Positions 26,450-35,179 of a stretch of DNA of 64,000 bases are shown piece after piece. This DNA comes from Cloacibacterium sp. TD35 (GTDB lineage Bacteria; Bacteroidota; Bacteroidia; Flavobacteriales; Weeksellaceae): contig NZ_CP104850.1 of the NCBI RefSeq assembly GCF_028864635.1, positions 2,176,001 through 2,240,000 of the forward strand. Direction: 5' to 3'. Each line of letters begins with the position of its first letter. Position 1 is the stretch's first letter. The notes under the pieces were generated by a model. That model had not been told where the DNA came from. It was given only the letters and a program-made list of their open reading frames with translations, and made no database searches. The position numbers and the translations under genes are program-made.

Positions 26450-26454
26450 GCAAC

Positions 26455-27102
26455 ATGGATACAAGTTTTTTAATTAATCTCCTACTAGAAGTTCAGGAAT
26501 ACGAACATTCTAAGTCGTTTAAAAATCATGCCACGGTAGAAGACTTCAGAATTTGGCTCAACGAAAAAAAATATACTACGGAAAGTCCAACCAAACTTTT
26601 TAAAAATGAAAACCACGATGTAAGTTTCACCGAAAATGAAATTTGCAAACAAGTTTTGCTTTTGGGCAGATTTTCTAAACAAATGATTCGCAAAGGTTTA
26701 AGCGATTTTCCGACTTTAGCCAATGAAGAATTCACTTATCTCTACAGACTTAAAGACGAGCCTTCTTTGACTAAAATTCAACTCATCGAAAGAAACGGTC
26801 ACGAAAAACAAACGGGAATTCAAATCATCAAAAGACTTTTAGATGATGGCTTAATTCAAGAAACGGTGGATGAAAATGACAAACGTGCCAAAAGATTGAC
26901 TTTGACCAAAAAAGGAGAAGAAGCCTTCCATAAATCGGTAGATAAAGTTAATACAACTTCCAGAATTCTATCGGCAAATCTTAAAAGTGACGAGAAAACA
27001 AAATTGCTGGAATTATTGAAAAAAGTAAACGATTTTCATTACACTTTGTACACAGAATACAAAAATTCTGAGATTAAAGAACTCCTTCATTTGATAGAAT
27101 AA
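26455..27102 (+). CDS. MarR-family transcriptional regulator
   Basis: 215 residues. About 60 N-terminal residues are extra to the usual MarR fold. Then come a dimerisation helix, the winged helix-turn-helix (FPTLANEEFTYLYRLKDEPSLTKIQLIE, ETGIQIIKRLLDDGLI) and the wing DENDKRAKRLTLTKKGEEAF with the conserved D-x-R-like pattern. It lies between the SDR and the class I photolyase gene (gaps of 5 and 2 bp). It is the second regulator of the locus and a candidate binder of the 18-bp palindrome, since MarR dimers commonly bind 16-20-bp palindromes. Confidence 0.85.
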   Translation: MDTSFLINLLLEVQEYEHSKSFKNHATVEDFRIWLNEKKYTTESPTKLFKNENHDVSFTENEICKQVLLLGRFSKQMIRKGLSDFPTLANEEFTYLYRLKDEPSLTKIQLIERNGHEKQTGIQIIKRLLDDGLIQETVDENDKRAKRLTLTKKGEEAFHKSVDKVNTTSRILSANLKSDEKTKLLELLKKVNDFHYTLYTEYKNSEIKELLHLIE

Positions 27103-27104
27103 GC

Positions 27105-28409
27105 ATGGATAAAATATCTATTTTTTGGTTCAGAAGAGACCTTCGGTTAAAAGACAATCACGGATTGTATCAAGCATTAGAATCGGGAAAAAAGGTGCTA
27201 CCGATTTTTATTTTTGACGAAGATATTTTAGATTTATTAGAAAATAAGTCAGACAAGAGAGTTGATTTCATTGTACAAGCTTTGCAAACTTTAAATTATT
27301 TTTTAAAATCAAAGAATAAAGGCATTAAAATCTTCAAAGGAAAACCTCTTGAAGTCTACAAAAAACTATCCCAGAACTACGAAATAGAAGCGGTTTACTG
27401 TAATGAAGATTATGAACCCTATGCAATAAAAAGAGACCAAGAAATTGCAGATTTTTTGGCTTCAAAAAATATCGCTTTTCATCAGTTTAAAGACCAGGTT
27501 ATTTTTCACAAAGACGAAATTGTAAAAGCCGATAAAAAACCTTACACGGTTTATACACCATATTCAAAACTTTGGCTCAATGAATTTCAAAAAATTGATT
27601 TACAAGGATTTCTATCAGAAAAAAAACTAGATTATTTATTAGATGTTCCTTTTGAGGAGTTCAAAATTGAAGATATTGGTTTTCAAAAAACAGATTTAAC
27701 ATTTGAGGTTCCAGAAGCAGATCTTAACATCATCAAAACCTATGAAGATACTCGAAATTTCCCTGCGGTAAAAGGAACTACACAATTGGGTGTTCATCTG
27801 AGACTTGGAACCATTAGCGTAAGAAAATTAGCAAAAATTGCCAAAGAAAATAATATTACTTTCCTTAAAGAATTGATTTGGAGAGAATTTTTCATGCAGA
27901 TTTTGTATCATTTTCCGTATGTAGCAAATCATTCTTTCAAACCAAAATATGATGCCATCCCTTGGGAAAACAATACTGAATTTCTAGAAAAATGGAAAGC
28001 TGGAAAAACGGGATTTCCTATTGTAGATGCGGGGATGCGTGAACTGAACGCTACAGGTTTTATGCACAACAGAGTGAGAATGATTACGGCGAGTTTCCTC
28101 ATCAAACATTTACTTACCGACTGGCGAATTGGCGAAGCGTATTTTGCGGAAAAATTAATGGATTACGATTTAAGTGCGAATAATGGAAACTGGCAATGGT
28201 GTGCTAGTTCTGGCTGTGATGCCGCTCCATATTTTAGAATTTTCAATCCAGATGAACAACAGAAAAAATTCGATCCAGATTTTAAATATATCAAAAAATG
28301 GATTCCTGAATTTGGAACAAAATACTATCCAAAACCTATCGTTGAGCATAAAAAAGCCCGTGAAAAAGTACTGAAAGTGTACAAAGAAGCTTTAGATAAT
28401 TTAAACTAA
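27105..28409 (+). CDS. phr: Deoxyribodipyrimidine photolyase, class I CPD type
   Basis: 434 residues. Light-driven repair of cyclobutane pyrimidine dimers. N-terminal antenna domain (ISIFWFRRDLRLKDNHGL), then the FAD-binding helical domain with YTPYSKLW, GTTQLGVHLRLGTIS, LIWREFFMQIL, MHNRVRMITASFLIKHLL, DWRIGEAYFAEKLMDYDLSANNGNWQW and CASSGCDAAPYFRIFNP, the photolyase signatures. Last gene of the operon; its 3-prime end overlaps the convergent lipid kinase gene by 9 bp. Confidence 0.93.
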   Translation: MDKISIFWFRRDLRLKDNHGLYQALESGKKVLPIFIFDEDILDLLENKSDKRVDFIVQALQTLNYFLKSKNKGIKIFKGKPLEVYKKLSQNYEIEAVYCNEDYEPYAIKRDQEIADFLASKNIAFHQFKDQVIFHKDEIVKADKKPYTVYTPYSKLWLNEFQKIDLQGFLSEKKLDYLLDVPFEEFKIEDIGFQKTDLTFEVPEADLNIIKTYEDTRNFPAVKGTTQLGVHLRLGTISVRKLAKIAKENNITFLKELIWREFFMQILYHFPYVANHSFKPKYDAIPWENNTEFLEKWKAGKTGFPIVDAGMRELNATGFMHNRVRMITASFLIKHLLTDWRIGEAYFAEKLMDYDLSANNGNWQWCASSGCDAAPYFRIFNPDEQQKKFDPDFKYIKKWIPEFGTKYYPKPIVEHKKAREKVLKVYKEALDNLN

Positions 28410-29249
28410 AATTCTTAAACTTTTGGGGAGCACTTTTACTTTAACCGGAGATGAAATTTGGTTAAACTCGCCATCGAGATGCCATAAATCTGAATCTACT
28501 GAAAACTCAATTTCTGGAACCGATAAATAGTGAATGTACTGATTGGGAACCAATTTTTTGGTAAACATTCTGTAGGCAAAAACGCCAGAATGTGTAAAAG
28601 GAAACTTCTTTACTAAAGCAATTTCTAACAAGCCATCACTTTTACTTGCATGAGGAGCAATGTAGGCGTTATTCCCAAATTGACGGGTGTTTGCAACATT
28701 GAGCATCAAGTATTTTCCGTCAAATTTTTTAAATTTTTCTTCAAATTTGATGGTAATCGGTTGGTATTTAAAAAAGGTCTGAATAGAGGTTTTAATATAA
28801 TTTTTGAAACCTCTGGAAGTCTTCTCAAAAGCTTCAATAACCGCTCCGTCAAATCCTACTCCAGCTACATTAATCGAAAATCTTTCATTTACCGTAAACG
28901 TATCTATTTCTTTAAAATTATTTCTCTGGATTTTAACTAAAAGTTCGTCTAAATTTTTAGAAAACTTGGTTTCATTAGAGAAACCGTTACCACTTCCTGC
29001 TGGGAAAATCCCAAGAATTTTATCCGTGTGAATTAAATTTTTCGCCACCGTGGAAATCGTTCCGTCACCTCCAATCGCAATAAAAATGTCTATTTTTTCA
29101 AAATTTTCTTGAATGAAATTTTCAGTATCTTGAATAGACTTAGAAATCAAATATAACGGATTTTCAACCTTTGCTTTTAAAGAATTAAGAAAAGGCTGAT
29201 AATTTTTCTTTGCAGAAAAAGGATTGATGATGAATGCTACGTTTTGCAT
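28401..29249 (-). CDS. Lipid kinase, diacylglycerol kinase family (YegS/BmrU-like)
   Basis: 282 residues. ATP-dependent kinase of diacylglycerol or a related lipid. N-terminal IINPFSAKKN, the nucleotide-binding AIGGDGTISTVAKNL, and GIFPAGSGNGFSNE; then the beta-sandwich domain with NVAGVGFDGAVIEAF, LLEIALVKKF and LDGEFN. All typical catalytic residues are present. Convergent with and overlapping the photolyase gene. A -7 box (TACTTTTG) ends 5 nt before the ATG, suggesting a very short or no 5-prime leader. Confidence 0.88.
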   Translation of the reverse strand: MQNVAFIINPFSAKKNYQPFLNSLKAKVENPLYLISKSIQDTENFIQENFEKIDIFIAIGGDGTISTVAKNLIHTDKILGIFPAGSGNGFSNETKFSKNLDELLVKIQRNNFKEIDTFTVNERFSINVAGVGFDGAVIEAFEKTSRGFKNYIKTSIQTFFKYQPITIKFEEKFKKFDGKYLMLNVANTRQFGNNAYIAPHASKSDGLLEIALVKKFPFTHSGVFAYRMFTKKLVPNQYIHYLSVPEIEFSVDSDLWHLDGEFNQISSPVKVKVLPKSLRILV

Positions 29250-29254
29250 GAGTG

Positions 29255-29262
29255 CAAAAGTA
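29255..29262 (-). promoter_or_regulatory. -7 box of the lipid kinase gene
   Basis: TACTTTTG on the minus strand, 5 nt before the ATG. No good TTG upstream. Confidence 0.4.
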
Positions 29263-29334
29263 CGGAATTATTTAATGTTATTTCTCGAAATAAATTCTGG
29301 TTTTAAGTAAGGTTTCAACTCAGAAAAGAATAAA

Positions 29335-29361
29335 AAAACCGTCCAAAGATTGAACGGTTTT
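29335..29361 (-). terminator. Intrinsic terminator after gyrB
   Basis: Stem AAAACCGT/ACGGTTTT with a 11-base loop and a T-run on the minus strand (lower coordinates). Confidence 0.75.
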
Positions 29362-29385
29362 GAAATTATTGATAAAAGATTGATT

Positions 29386-31320
29386 TTAAGCGTCAATATT
29401 TGCATAGATTGCATTCTTCTCGATGAACTCTCTTCTTGGTGGCACTTCGTCGCCCATTAACATAGAGAATACGTTATCTGCTTCTGCAAGGCTTTCTATG
29501 GTTACTTGTTTTAAGATTCTGTTTTCAGGATTTAAAGTCGTTTCCCATAACTGTTCTGGGTTCATTTCCCCAAGACCTTTATAACGCTGTACTTCTACTC
29601 CTTTTCCATCTGGAGCCATTTCTAGAGTTTTTGCTTCTCTTTCTTTCTCGTTGTAAGCATACATTTTCTTGTTTCCTTTTTTCAATAAATATAAAGGAGG
29701 TTGTGCAATGTAAATGTAACCTTGTTCGATGAGTTCTTTCATATATCTAAAGAAGAACGTAAGAATCAACGTAGAAATGTGAGAACCATCAATATCAGCA
29801 TCGGTCATGATTACGATTTTGTGATATCTTAGTTTTGCCAAGTTCAAAGCTTTAGAATCTTCTTCTGTTCCTACAGAAACCCCAAGAGCTGTATAAATAT
29901 TCTTGATTTCGTCATTATCATATACTTTGTGAAGCATAGATTTTTCTACGTTCAATATTTTACCTCTCAATGGAAGAATCGCTTGAAAATGTCTATCTCT
30001 ACCTTGTTTAGCAGTTCCGCCTGCAGAATCTCCCTCTACTAAGAAGATTTCTGAAATTTCAGGGTCTTTAGAAGAACAGTCAGATAATTTCCCTGGTAAA
30101 CCAGAACCTCCCATTGGAGATTTTCTCTGAACCATTTCACGAGCTTTTTTCGCAGCTTGTCTTGCTTTTGCAGCTAGAACTACTTTTTGTACGATTTGCT
30201 TCGCTTCATTAGGGTTTTCTTCTAAGAAATTAGTAAGCATTTCGCCTACAATTTTATCTACTGCACCAGAAACTTCTGAGTTTCCTAACTTGGTTTTGGT
30301 TTGACCTTCGAACTGAGGCTCCATCACTTTTACAGAAATAATCGCTGTAAGACCTTCTCTAAAGTCATCACCCGTAATTTCTACTTTTTCTTTCGCAGGA
30401 AGACCTAATTCATCTGCATATTTCTTCAAAGTTCTTGTTAAGGCTCTTCTGAAACCTGCTAAATGCGTTCCTCCTTCGTGTGTATTGATATTATTTACGT
30501 AAGAGTGTAAATTCTCATTGAATGAAGTATTGTAACGCATTGCTACTTCTACCGGAATATCATCACGCTCACCTTCCATAAAGATTACGTGTTCCATGAT
30601 TGATTCACGGTTTCCGTCAATGTAGGCAACAAATTCTTTAAGACCACCTTCTGAGTGGAACGTTTCGATTGGGAAACTTCCATCTTCATTTTTTCTTCTT
30701 TCGTCTGTTAAAGTAATGGTAATTCCTTTATTTAGGAACGCCAATTCTCTTAATCTAGCAGCTAAAGTATCATAATTGTACACCAATTCTTGGAAAATGC
30801 TTCCATCTGGCTGAAAGAAAACTTCGGTTCCTGTAGAAGTAGAAGTTCCTATTTCTTGTACATCTGCTAATGCTTTTCCTTGAGAATATTTTTGTTGGTA
30901 TAATTTTCCGTTTCTAGAAACAGTAGCAATTAAAGAAGTAGAAAGTGCATTAACACAAGAAACCCCAACTCCGTGAAGACCACCAGAAACTTTGTAAGAA
31001 TCTTTGTCAAACTTACCACCTGCACCAATTTTGGTCATTACTACTTCTAGCGCAGATTTTTGCTCTTTTTGGTGAAAGTCTACAGGAATACCTCTACCAT
31101 TATCTTTTACAGAAATTCCGTCTCCTTCGTGAATGGTTACTGCAATGGTATCACAATGACCAGCCAAAGCTTCGTCAATAGAGTTATCAACTACCTCATA
31201 AACCAAGTGATGCAAACCTCTAACTCCTACATCACCAATGTACATAGAAGGTCTAAGACGTACGTGTTCTATCCCTTCTAATGCCTGAATACTGTCTGCT
31301 GTATATTGTTTTTGACTCAT
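29386..31320 (-). CDS. gyrB: DNA gyrase subunit B
   Basis: ATPase subunit of the type II topoisomerase that introduces negative supercoils. 644 residues. GHKL ATPase: VRLRPSMYIGDVG, VVDNSIDEALAG, VKDNGRGIPVD, SGGLHGVGVSCVNALS. Transducer region HEGGTHLAGFR. TOPRIM domain: IFLVEGDSAGGTAKQGRDR, IMTDADIDGSHI. C terminus RYKGLGEMNPEQLWETTLNPE. Length and GyrB-type sequence, rather than ParE, fit the group. Transcribed alone with a terminator behind it. Confidence 0.96.
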   Translation of the reverse strand: MSQKQYTADSIQALEGIEHVRLRPSMYIGDVGVRGLHHLVYEVVDNSIDEALAGHCDTIAVTIHEGDGISVKDNGRGIPVDFHQKEQKSALEVVMTKIGAGGKFDKDSYKVSGGLHGVGVSCVNALSTSLIATVSRNGKLYQQKYSQGKALADVQEIGTSTSTGTEVFFQPDGSIFQELVYNYDTLAARLRELAFLNKGITITLTDERRKNEDGSFPIETFHSEGGLKEFVAYIDGNRESIMEHVIFMEGERDDIPVEVAMRYNTSFNENLHSYVNNINTHEGGTHLAGFRRALTRTLKKYADELGLPAKEKVEITGDDFREGLTAIISVKVMEPQFEGQTKTKLGNSEVSGAVDKIVGEMLTNFLEENPNEAKQIVQKVVLAAKARQAAKKAREMVQRKSPMGGSGLPGKLSDCSSKDPEISEIFLVEGDSAGGTAKQGRDRHFQAILPLRGKILNVEKSMLHKVYDNDEIKNIYTALGVSVGTEEDSKALNLAKLRYHKIVIMTDADIDGSHISTLILTFFFRYMKELIEQGYIYIAQPPLYLLKKGNKKMYAYNEKEREAKTLEMAPDGKGVEVQRYKGLGEMNPEQLWETTLNPENRILKQVTIESLAEADNVFSMLMGDEVPPRREFIEKNAIYANIDA

Positions 31321-31548
31321 AATAATATTTTAATTTCGAGATTTGAAAGACTAGATTTGAGATTAAAAATAGATTTCAAAAGGTCTGAAATCTAAAATCC
31401 CGCGGCTAAAATCTTCATTTCGCAAAGACTTACAAATATCGTAAAAATTAGTGAGATATGAAAGTAAAAACGGCTCTAAAAATCATAAAAAGTTATCAAC
31501 ATTAACACAAAATTTATTGGAAAAACTCATTCAATTTTTTCCAAATAA

Positions 31549-31572
31549 AAAAGCGGACTGATGTCCGCTTTT
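31549..31572. terminator. Strong terminator after lysS
   Basis: Ten-bp perfect stem AAAAGCGGAC/GTCCGCTTTT around TGAT, with a T-run on the minus strand. Confidence 0.85.
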
Positions 31573-31593
31573 ATCGATTATATTTATGTAGTT

Positions 31594-33291
31594 TTATACC
31601 AATTTCATTAACAAATCATCATCTGTTTTCTCTACCTTCACCACATTTAATTTGGTAAGATTTTTAGATGTTTTGTCCCATTTTTTTCCTGAAAACTGAG
31701 ATTGCGTTTTCACATCAGCTAAACTCATTTCGCCGCCATTTTTTTCTAAAATTTCGATGATTACTTTATCATCTTCATTCAATTCTACTTTTGGAACCGC
31801 TTTTTCTGGTCTCATTTGCGGGAAGAATAACACTTCTTGAATAGATGCATTATTGGTTAAGAACATAATCAGTCTATCCATACCAATTCCCAAACCTGAA
31901 GTTGGCGGCATACCATATTCCAAAGCTCTTAAGAAATCTTGGTCTATGAACATCGCCTCGTCATCACCACGCTCAGAAAGCGCCATTTGAGACTCGAAAC
32001 GTTCTCTTTGGTCAATTGGATCATTCAACTCTGAATATGCATTGGCAATTTCTTTACCACAAACCATTAATTCAAAACGTTCGGTAAGCCCTTCTTTGCT
32101 TCTATGTTTTTTGGTTAAAGGCGACATTTCGATTGGATAATCTGTTATGAAAGTCGGCTGGATGAAGTTTCCTTCGCATTTTTCGCCGAAAATTTCATCA
32201 ATTAATTTTCCTTTACCCATCGTTTCATCTACTTCAATTCCGATAGATTTTGCAAAAACGCGCAATTCATCTTCGGTTTTTCCAGTTATATCAAAACCTG
32301 TGAATTTCTGAATCGCTTCTGTCATCGAAACTCTTGGATAAGGAGCTTTCCAATTGATGGTATGTTCACCAAACTGAGATTCTGGAGTTCCGTTAACAGA
32401 AACTGCACAGAATTCTAACAATTTCTCAGTGAAATCCATCATCCAGTTGTAATCTTTGTATGCCACATAAATTTCCATTGCGGTAAACTCTGGATTATGG
32501 GTTCTATCCATTCCTTCGTTACGGAAATTTTTAGAAAATTCGTAAACACCATCAAAACCACCTACGATTAATCTTTTCAGATATAATTCGTTTGCAATTC
32601 TCATGTATAATGGAATATCTAACGCATTATGGTGAGTAATAAATGGCCTTGCCGCGGCGCCACCAGGAATTGCCTGTAAAATAGGCGTTTCTACCTCGAA
32701 ATAACCTGCATTATTGAAAAACTCTCGCATCGCATTGAACAACTTAGTTCTCTTTACGAAAATTTCTTTTACATGAGGATTCACCGTAAGATCTACATAA
32801 CGCTGTCTGTATCTAAGTTCTGGGTCGTTAAAAGCATCATGAATCACTCCATTTTCATCAGTTCTAGGTTGCGGAAGCGGACGAAGTGCTTTGGTTAATA
32901 AGGTGAAGTTTTTCACCATTACTGTCATTTCCCCCACTTGAGTTTTGAACAATTCTCCTTCAATACCGATGATATCACCAATATCTAAAAGATGTTTGTA
33001 GACTTCATTATAAAGCGTTTTATCTTCGCCAGTACAGATTTCATCACGATTAAAATACACCTGAATTCTACCTTCAGAATCTTGTAATTCTGCGAAAGAA
33101 GCCTTCCCTTGAATTCTTCTAGACATTAATCTACCTGCGATTTTCACTGCTTTTCCTTCAGTAAAATCGTTCTTGATAGAATTGGTAGTATCTGTAATTT
33201 TATATTCATCTGCGGGGAATGCATTAATTCCCATTTCGGTGAGTTTCTGTAATTTCTCTCTTCTGATGATTTCCTGTTCTGATAAAGACAT
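31594..33291 (-). CDS. lysS: Lysyl-tRNA synthetase, class II
   Basis: 565 residues. N-terminal OB-fold anticodon domain (VKIAGRLMSRRIQGKASFAELQD), then the class II core: motif 1 FNNAGYFEVETPILQAIPGGAAARPF, motif 2 FRNEGMDRTHNPEFTAMEIY, motif 3 GLGIGMDRLIMFLTN. A C-terminal extension of about 60 residues (from EDDKVIIEILEKNGGEMSL), possibly a winged helix, exceeds the E. coli length and is usual in Flavobacteriia. A TATTTTTG box lies at 33322-33315. Confidence 0.95.
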   Translation of the reverse strand: MSLSEQEIIRREKLQKLTEMGINAFPADEYKITDTTNSIKNDFTEGKAVKIAGRLMSRRIQGKASFAELQDSEGRIQVYFNRDEICTGEDKTLYNEVYKHLLDIGDIIGIEGELFKTQVGEMTVMVKNFTLLTKALRPLPQPRTDENGVIHDAFNDPELRYRQRYVDLTVNPHVKEIFVKRTKLFNAMREFFNNAGYFEVETPILQAIPGGAAARPFITHHNALDIPLYMRIANELYLKRLIVGGFDGVYEFSKNFRNEGMDRTHNPEFTAMEIYVAYKDYNWMMDFTEKLLEFCAVSVNGTPESQFGEHTINWKAPYPRVSMTEAIQKFTGFDITGKTEDELRVFAKSIGIEVDETMGKGKLIDEIFGEKCEGNFIQPTFITDYPIEMSPLTKKHRSKEGLTERFELMVCGKEIANAYSELNDPIDQRERFESQMALSERGDDEAMFIDQDFLRALEYGMPPTSGLGIGMDRLIMFLTNNASIQEVLFFPQMRPEKAVPKVELNEDDKVIIEILEKNGGEMSLADVKTQSQFSGKKWDKTSKNLTKLNVVKVEKTDDDLLMKLV

Positions 33292-33314
33292 TGTTTTTCA
33301 ATTTTTTGGAATTG

Positions 33315-33322
33315 CAAAAATA
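33315..33322 (-). promoter_or_regulatory. -7 box of lysS
   Basis: TATTTTTG on the minus strand, 23 nt before the ATG. Confidence 0.45.
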
Positions 33323-33371
33323 AGGATTTTTTTACGAATTTTTAAATTTCTTAAAAATTAGCTTAATCAAG

Positions 33372-33396
33372 AAAAAAGCAACCCAAAAAAGGTTGC
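33372..33396 (-). terminator. Intrinsic terminator after the cytochrome c gene
   Basis: Stem GCAACC/GGTTGC (33396-33391 with 33383-33378) followed by a T-run on the minus strand. Confidence 0.7.
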
Positions 33397-33427
33397 CTTC
33401 TGTTAAAATCACAATTAGTACAATTGT

Positions 33428-33820
33428 TTATTTTTTAAGTGAAAGAATATATTTCACCATTTTTTTAGCATTTTCTTTATCCATACCAGCGTGTGCAGCC
33501 ATAGGAATTTCTCCCCAAACTCCGCTACCACCATTGATAATTTTATCTGCTAACATATCAATATCTGCTTCAGTATACTTCGCTGCTACATCTTGATAAG
33601 CAGGACCTACTAATTTAGCATCTTCTTTATGACAAGTAAGGCAATCTGAACCTTCGATTAATTTTTTGCCTTCTTCTTCAGGAGTTGCAGCAGCTGTAGC
33701 AGCAGTTTGCTCTGTAGGTTCTGGCAACATTACATTTGATTCTTTTACTGGCTCTTCTTTTTTAGAACAAGAAACCGCTACTAATGTTCCTAAAGCTAAT
33801 GTTAAAATTATTCTTTTCAT
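33428..33820 (-). CDS. Class I c-type cytochrome, lipoprotein
   Basis: 130 residues. Signal peptide with a lipobox-like VAVSC (Cys18), an Ala/Glu/Thr-rich linker to about residue 48, and a c551-like domain with heme motif CLTCH (residues 60-64), KLVGPAYQDVAAKY, and the axial Met in IPMAAH. Probably a membrane-tethered periplasmic electron carrier to a terminal oxidase; the partner is not in the window. It has its own -7 box and terminator. Confidence 0.9.
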   Translation of the reverse strand: MKRIILTLALGTLVAVSCSKKEEPVKESNVMLPEPTEQTAATAAATPEEEGKKLIEGSDCLTCHKEDAKLVGPAYQDVAAKYTEADIDMLADKIINGGSGVWGEIPMAAHAGMDKENAKKMVKYILSLKK

Positions 33821-33852
33821 AGATATAATATTTTATTATTTTTAAATTTTCA

Positions 33853-33860
33853 CAAATTTA
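33853..33860 (-). promoter_or_regulatory. -7 box of the cytochrome c gene
   Basis: TAAATTTG on the minus strand, 32 nt before the ATG; a TTTTG lies 23 bp further upstream. Confidence 0.5.
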
Positions 33861-33949
33861 GTGAATAAAGCCTTCCCTTTTTTCAAAATGCTAAAAATCA
33901 TATCAGATTTTTTAAAAATTTATTCAAAGCATAATTGTTAAAAAAAACT

Positions 33950-33957
33950 TATTTTTG
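33950..33957 (+). promoter_or_regulatory. -7 box of lipB that decides its start
   Basis: TATTTTTG ends on the G of the in-frame GTG at 33957, so transcription starts downstream of that GTG and the ATG at 33975 must be used. Confidence 0.55.
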
Positions 33958-33974
33958 TGAACCAAAAATTAGAA

Positions 33975-34688
33975 ATGAACGCTTCACAAAACAAAAGAAT
34001 AAAATTCGAAGAATTGGGCCTTAAAAATTATCTTGAGGCTTTTGAATATCAACAGTCTTTAATGGATGAAATCATTACCATTAAAATCAAAAACAGAGAA
34101 AACGAAGACCAAGAACCAGAAACTACTCCTAATTATTTACTGTTTGTAGAACACCCACATGTTTACACTTTAGGAAAATCTGGTGATGAGCACAATATGC
34201 TTGCTAATGAAAGTAAACTGAAAGAAATAGATGCTACTTTCGTAAAAACTAATCGCGGTGGAGACATTACCTATCATGGTTTCGGTCAACTTGTAGGTTA
34301 TCCGATTTTGGATTTAGACAACTTCAAATCAGATATTCATTTATACATGAGAAATCTGGAAGAAGTAATCATCAGAGCCATTGCAGAATACGGCTTAAAA
34401 GGCGAAAGAAGTGTTGGCGAAACTGGAGTTTGGTTAGATGTAGGAAAACCCTATGCTAGAAAAATTTGTGCATTGGGCGTTAAAACTTCAAAATGGGTGA
34501 CTATGCACGGTTTTGGCTTAAATGTAAATACAGATTTAAGATATTTCGAATACATTATTCCTTGCGGAATTAAAGACAAAGCGGTTACTTCTCTAAAAAG
34601 AGAGCTTGAACGTGAAATAGATTTAGAAGAAGTAAAAGAAAAAATTAAAAAACATTTTCAAGATGTTTTCGAAGCGGAACTTTTTTAA
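33975..34688 (+). CDS. lipB: Octanoyltransferase LipB
   Basis: Transfers octanoyl from ACP to lipoyl domains, the first step of endogenous lipoylation, used by the E2 and H proteins. 237 residues from the ATG at 33975. Motifs: FVEHPHVYTLGKSGDEHNM, TNRGGDITYHGFGQLVGYPI (the LipB RGG-x2-T-x-HxPGQ region, here with F-G-Q), GVWLDVGKPYARKICALGVKTSKWVTMHGFGLN with the catalytic Lys and Cys-region, and IIPCGIKDKAVTSL with the acyl-accepting Cys. The E2 gene lies just downstream. Confidence 0.93.
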   Translation: MNASQNKRIKFEELGLKNYLEAFEYQQSLMDEIITIKIKNRENEDQEPETTPNYLLFVEHPHVYTLGKSGDEHNMLANESKLKEIDATFVKTNRGGDITYHGFGQLVGYPILDLDNFKSDIHLYMRNLEEVIIRAIAEYGLKGERSVGETGVWLDVGKPYARKICALGVKTSKWVTMHGFGLNVNTDLRYFEYIIPCGIKDKAVTSLKRELEREIDLEEVKEKIKKHFQDVFEAELF

Positions 34689-34702
34689 GTTTCGCTTTTT
34701 TA
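34673..34702 (+). terminator. Terminator overlapping the lipB stop codon
   Basis: AGCGGAACTT (34673-34682) pairs with AAGTTTCGCT (34687-34696), with one G-U, followed by six T. The stem contains the last lipB codons. Confidence 0.65.
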
Positions 34703-34708
34703 TTCTTT

Positions 34709-34999
34709 TTAAAAAATTTTCGTCCCTCTGTAAACTTCGGTTTGGGATTCCATCAGCGGAGATGCGTTTTGTCTAAAAGTAAAAAGATGCTCCGTTCCTG
34801 CATGTAAACGGTGATGTTCTTCGGTTTCCCAAAGTTCAATGATGAAAAAAGTGCCTTTATTTTCTCGGTCTTCTACCAAATCATATTGCAAACAGCCTTC
34901 TTCTTTTCTGGTTTCTATTACTAACTTTTTCAATAATTCTATCGCATCAAAAAGATGATTCTCTTTAAATCTAAATAATGCTACAATGTGTAAATTCAT
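34709..34999 (-). CDS. Antibiotic biosynthesis monooxygenase (ABM)-domain protein
   Basis: 96 residues, the small ferredoxin-like dimeric barrel of quinol monooxygenases such as YgiN. Pattern: N-terminal IVALFRFKENHLFDAIELLKKLVIETRKEEGCLQYDL, then FFIIELWETEEHHRLHAGTEHL with the conserved Glu/His, and a final strand. The substrate is unknown; many members oxidise quinols or act as small-molecule sensors. Stands alone with a TACTTTTG box 22 nt upstream. Confidence 0.8.
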   Translation of the reverse strand: MNLHIVALFRFKENHLFDAIELLKKLVIETRKEEGCLQYDLVEDRENKGTFFIIELWETEEHHRLHAGTEHLFTFRQNASPLMESQTEVYRGTKIF

Positions 35000-35020
35000 A
35001 ACTGACTGTATTTTCTAAAA

Positions 35021-35028
35021 CAAAAGTA
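35021..35028 (-). promoter_or_regulatory. -7 box of the ABM-domain gene
   Basis: TACTTTTG on the minus strand, 21 nt before the ATG. Confidence 0.5.
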
Positions 35029-35152
35029 TTGATTTTTAAAAGCACATGAGAAATAAATTTCTGAAACTTACTTAAAACACCAAAATTCTTCCATTAAAAA
35101 ATTCATAAAAAAAGTATCTAATTTTTATTAATTCGTAATTCCAAAAAATTTT

Positions 35153-35160
35153 TATCTTTG
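35153..35160 (+). promoter_or_regulatory. -7 box of the E2 gene
   Basis: TATCTTTG, 19 nt before the ATG at 35180. Confidence 0.5.
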
Positions 35161-35179
35161 TGAAAATTCAAAAAGTAAA

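Noticed and set aside
28174-28374. 66-codon frame inside the CPD photolyase gene
   Set aside because: Alternative frame of a strongly conserved gene; no independent start signal.
31493-31501. DnaA-box-like TTATCAACA upstream of gyrB
   Set aside because: Single imperfect copy in AT-rich DNA, no cluster of boxes, no dnaA; not evidence for an origin.
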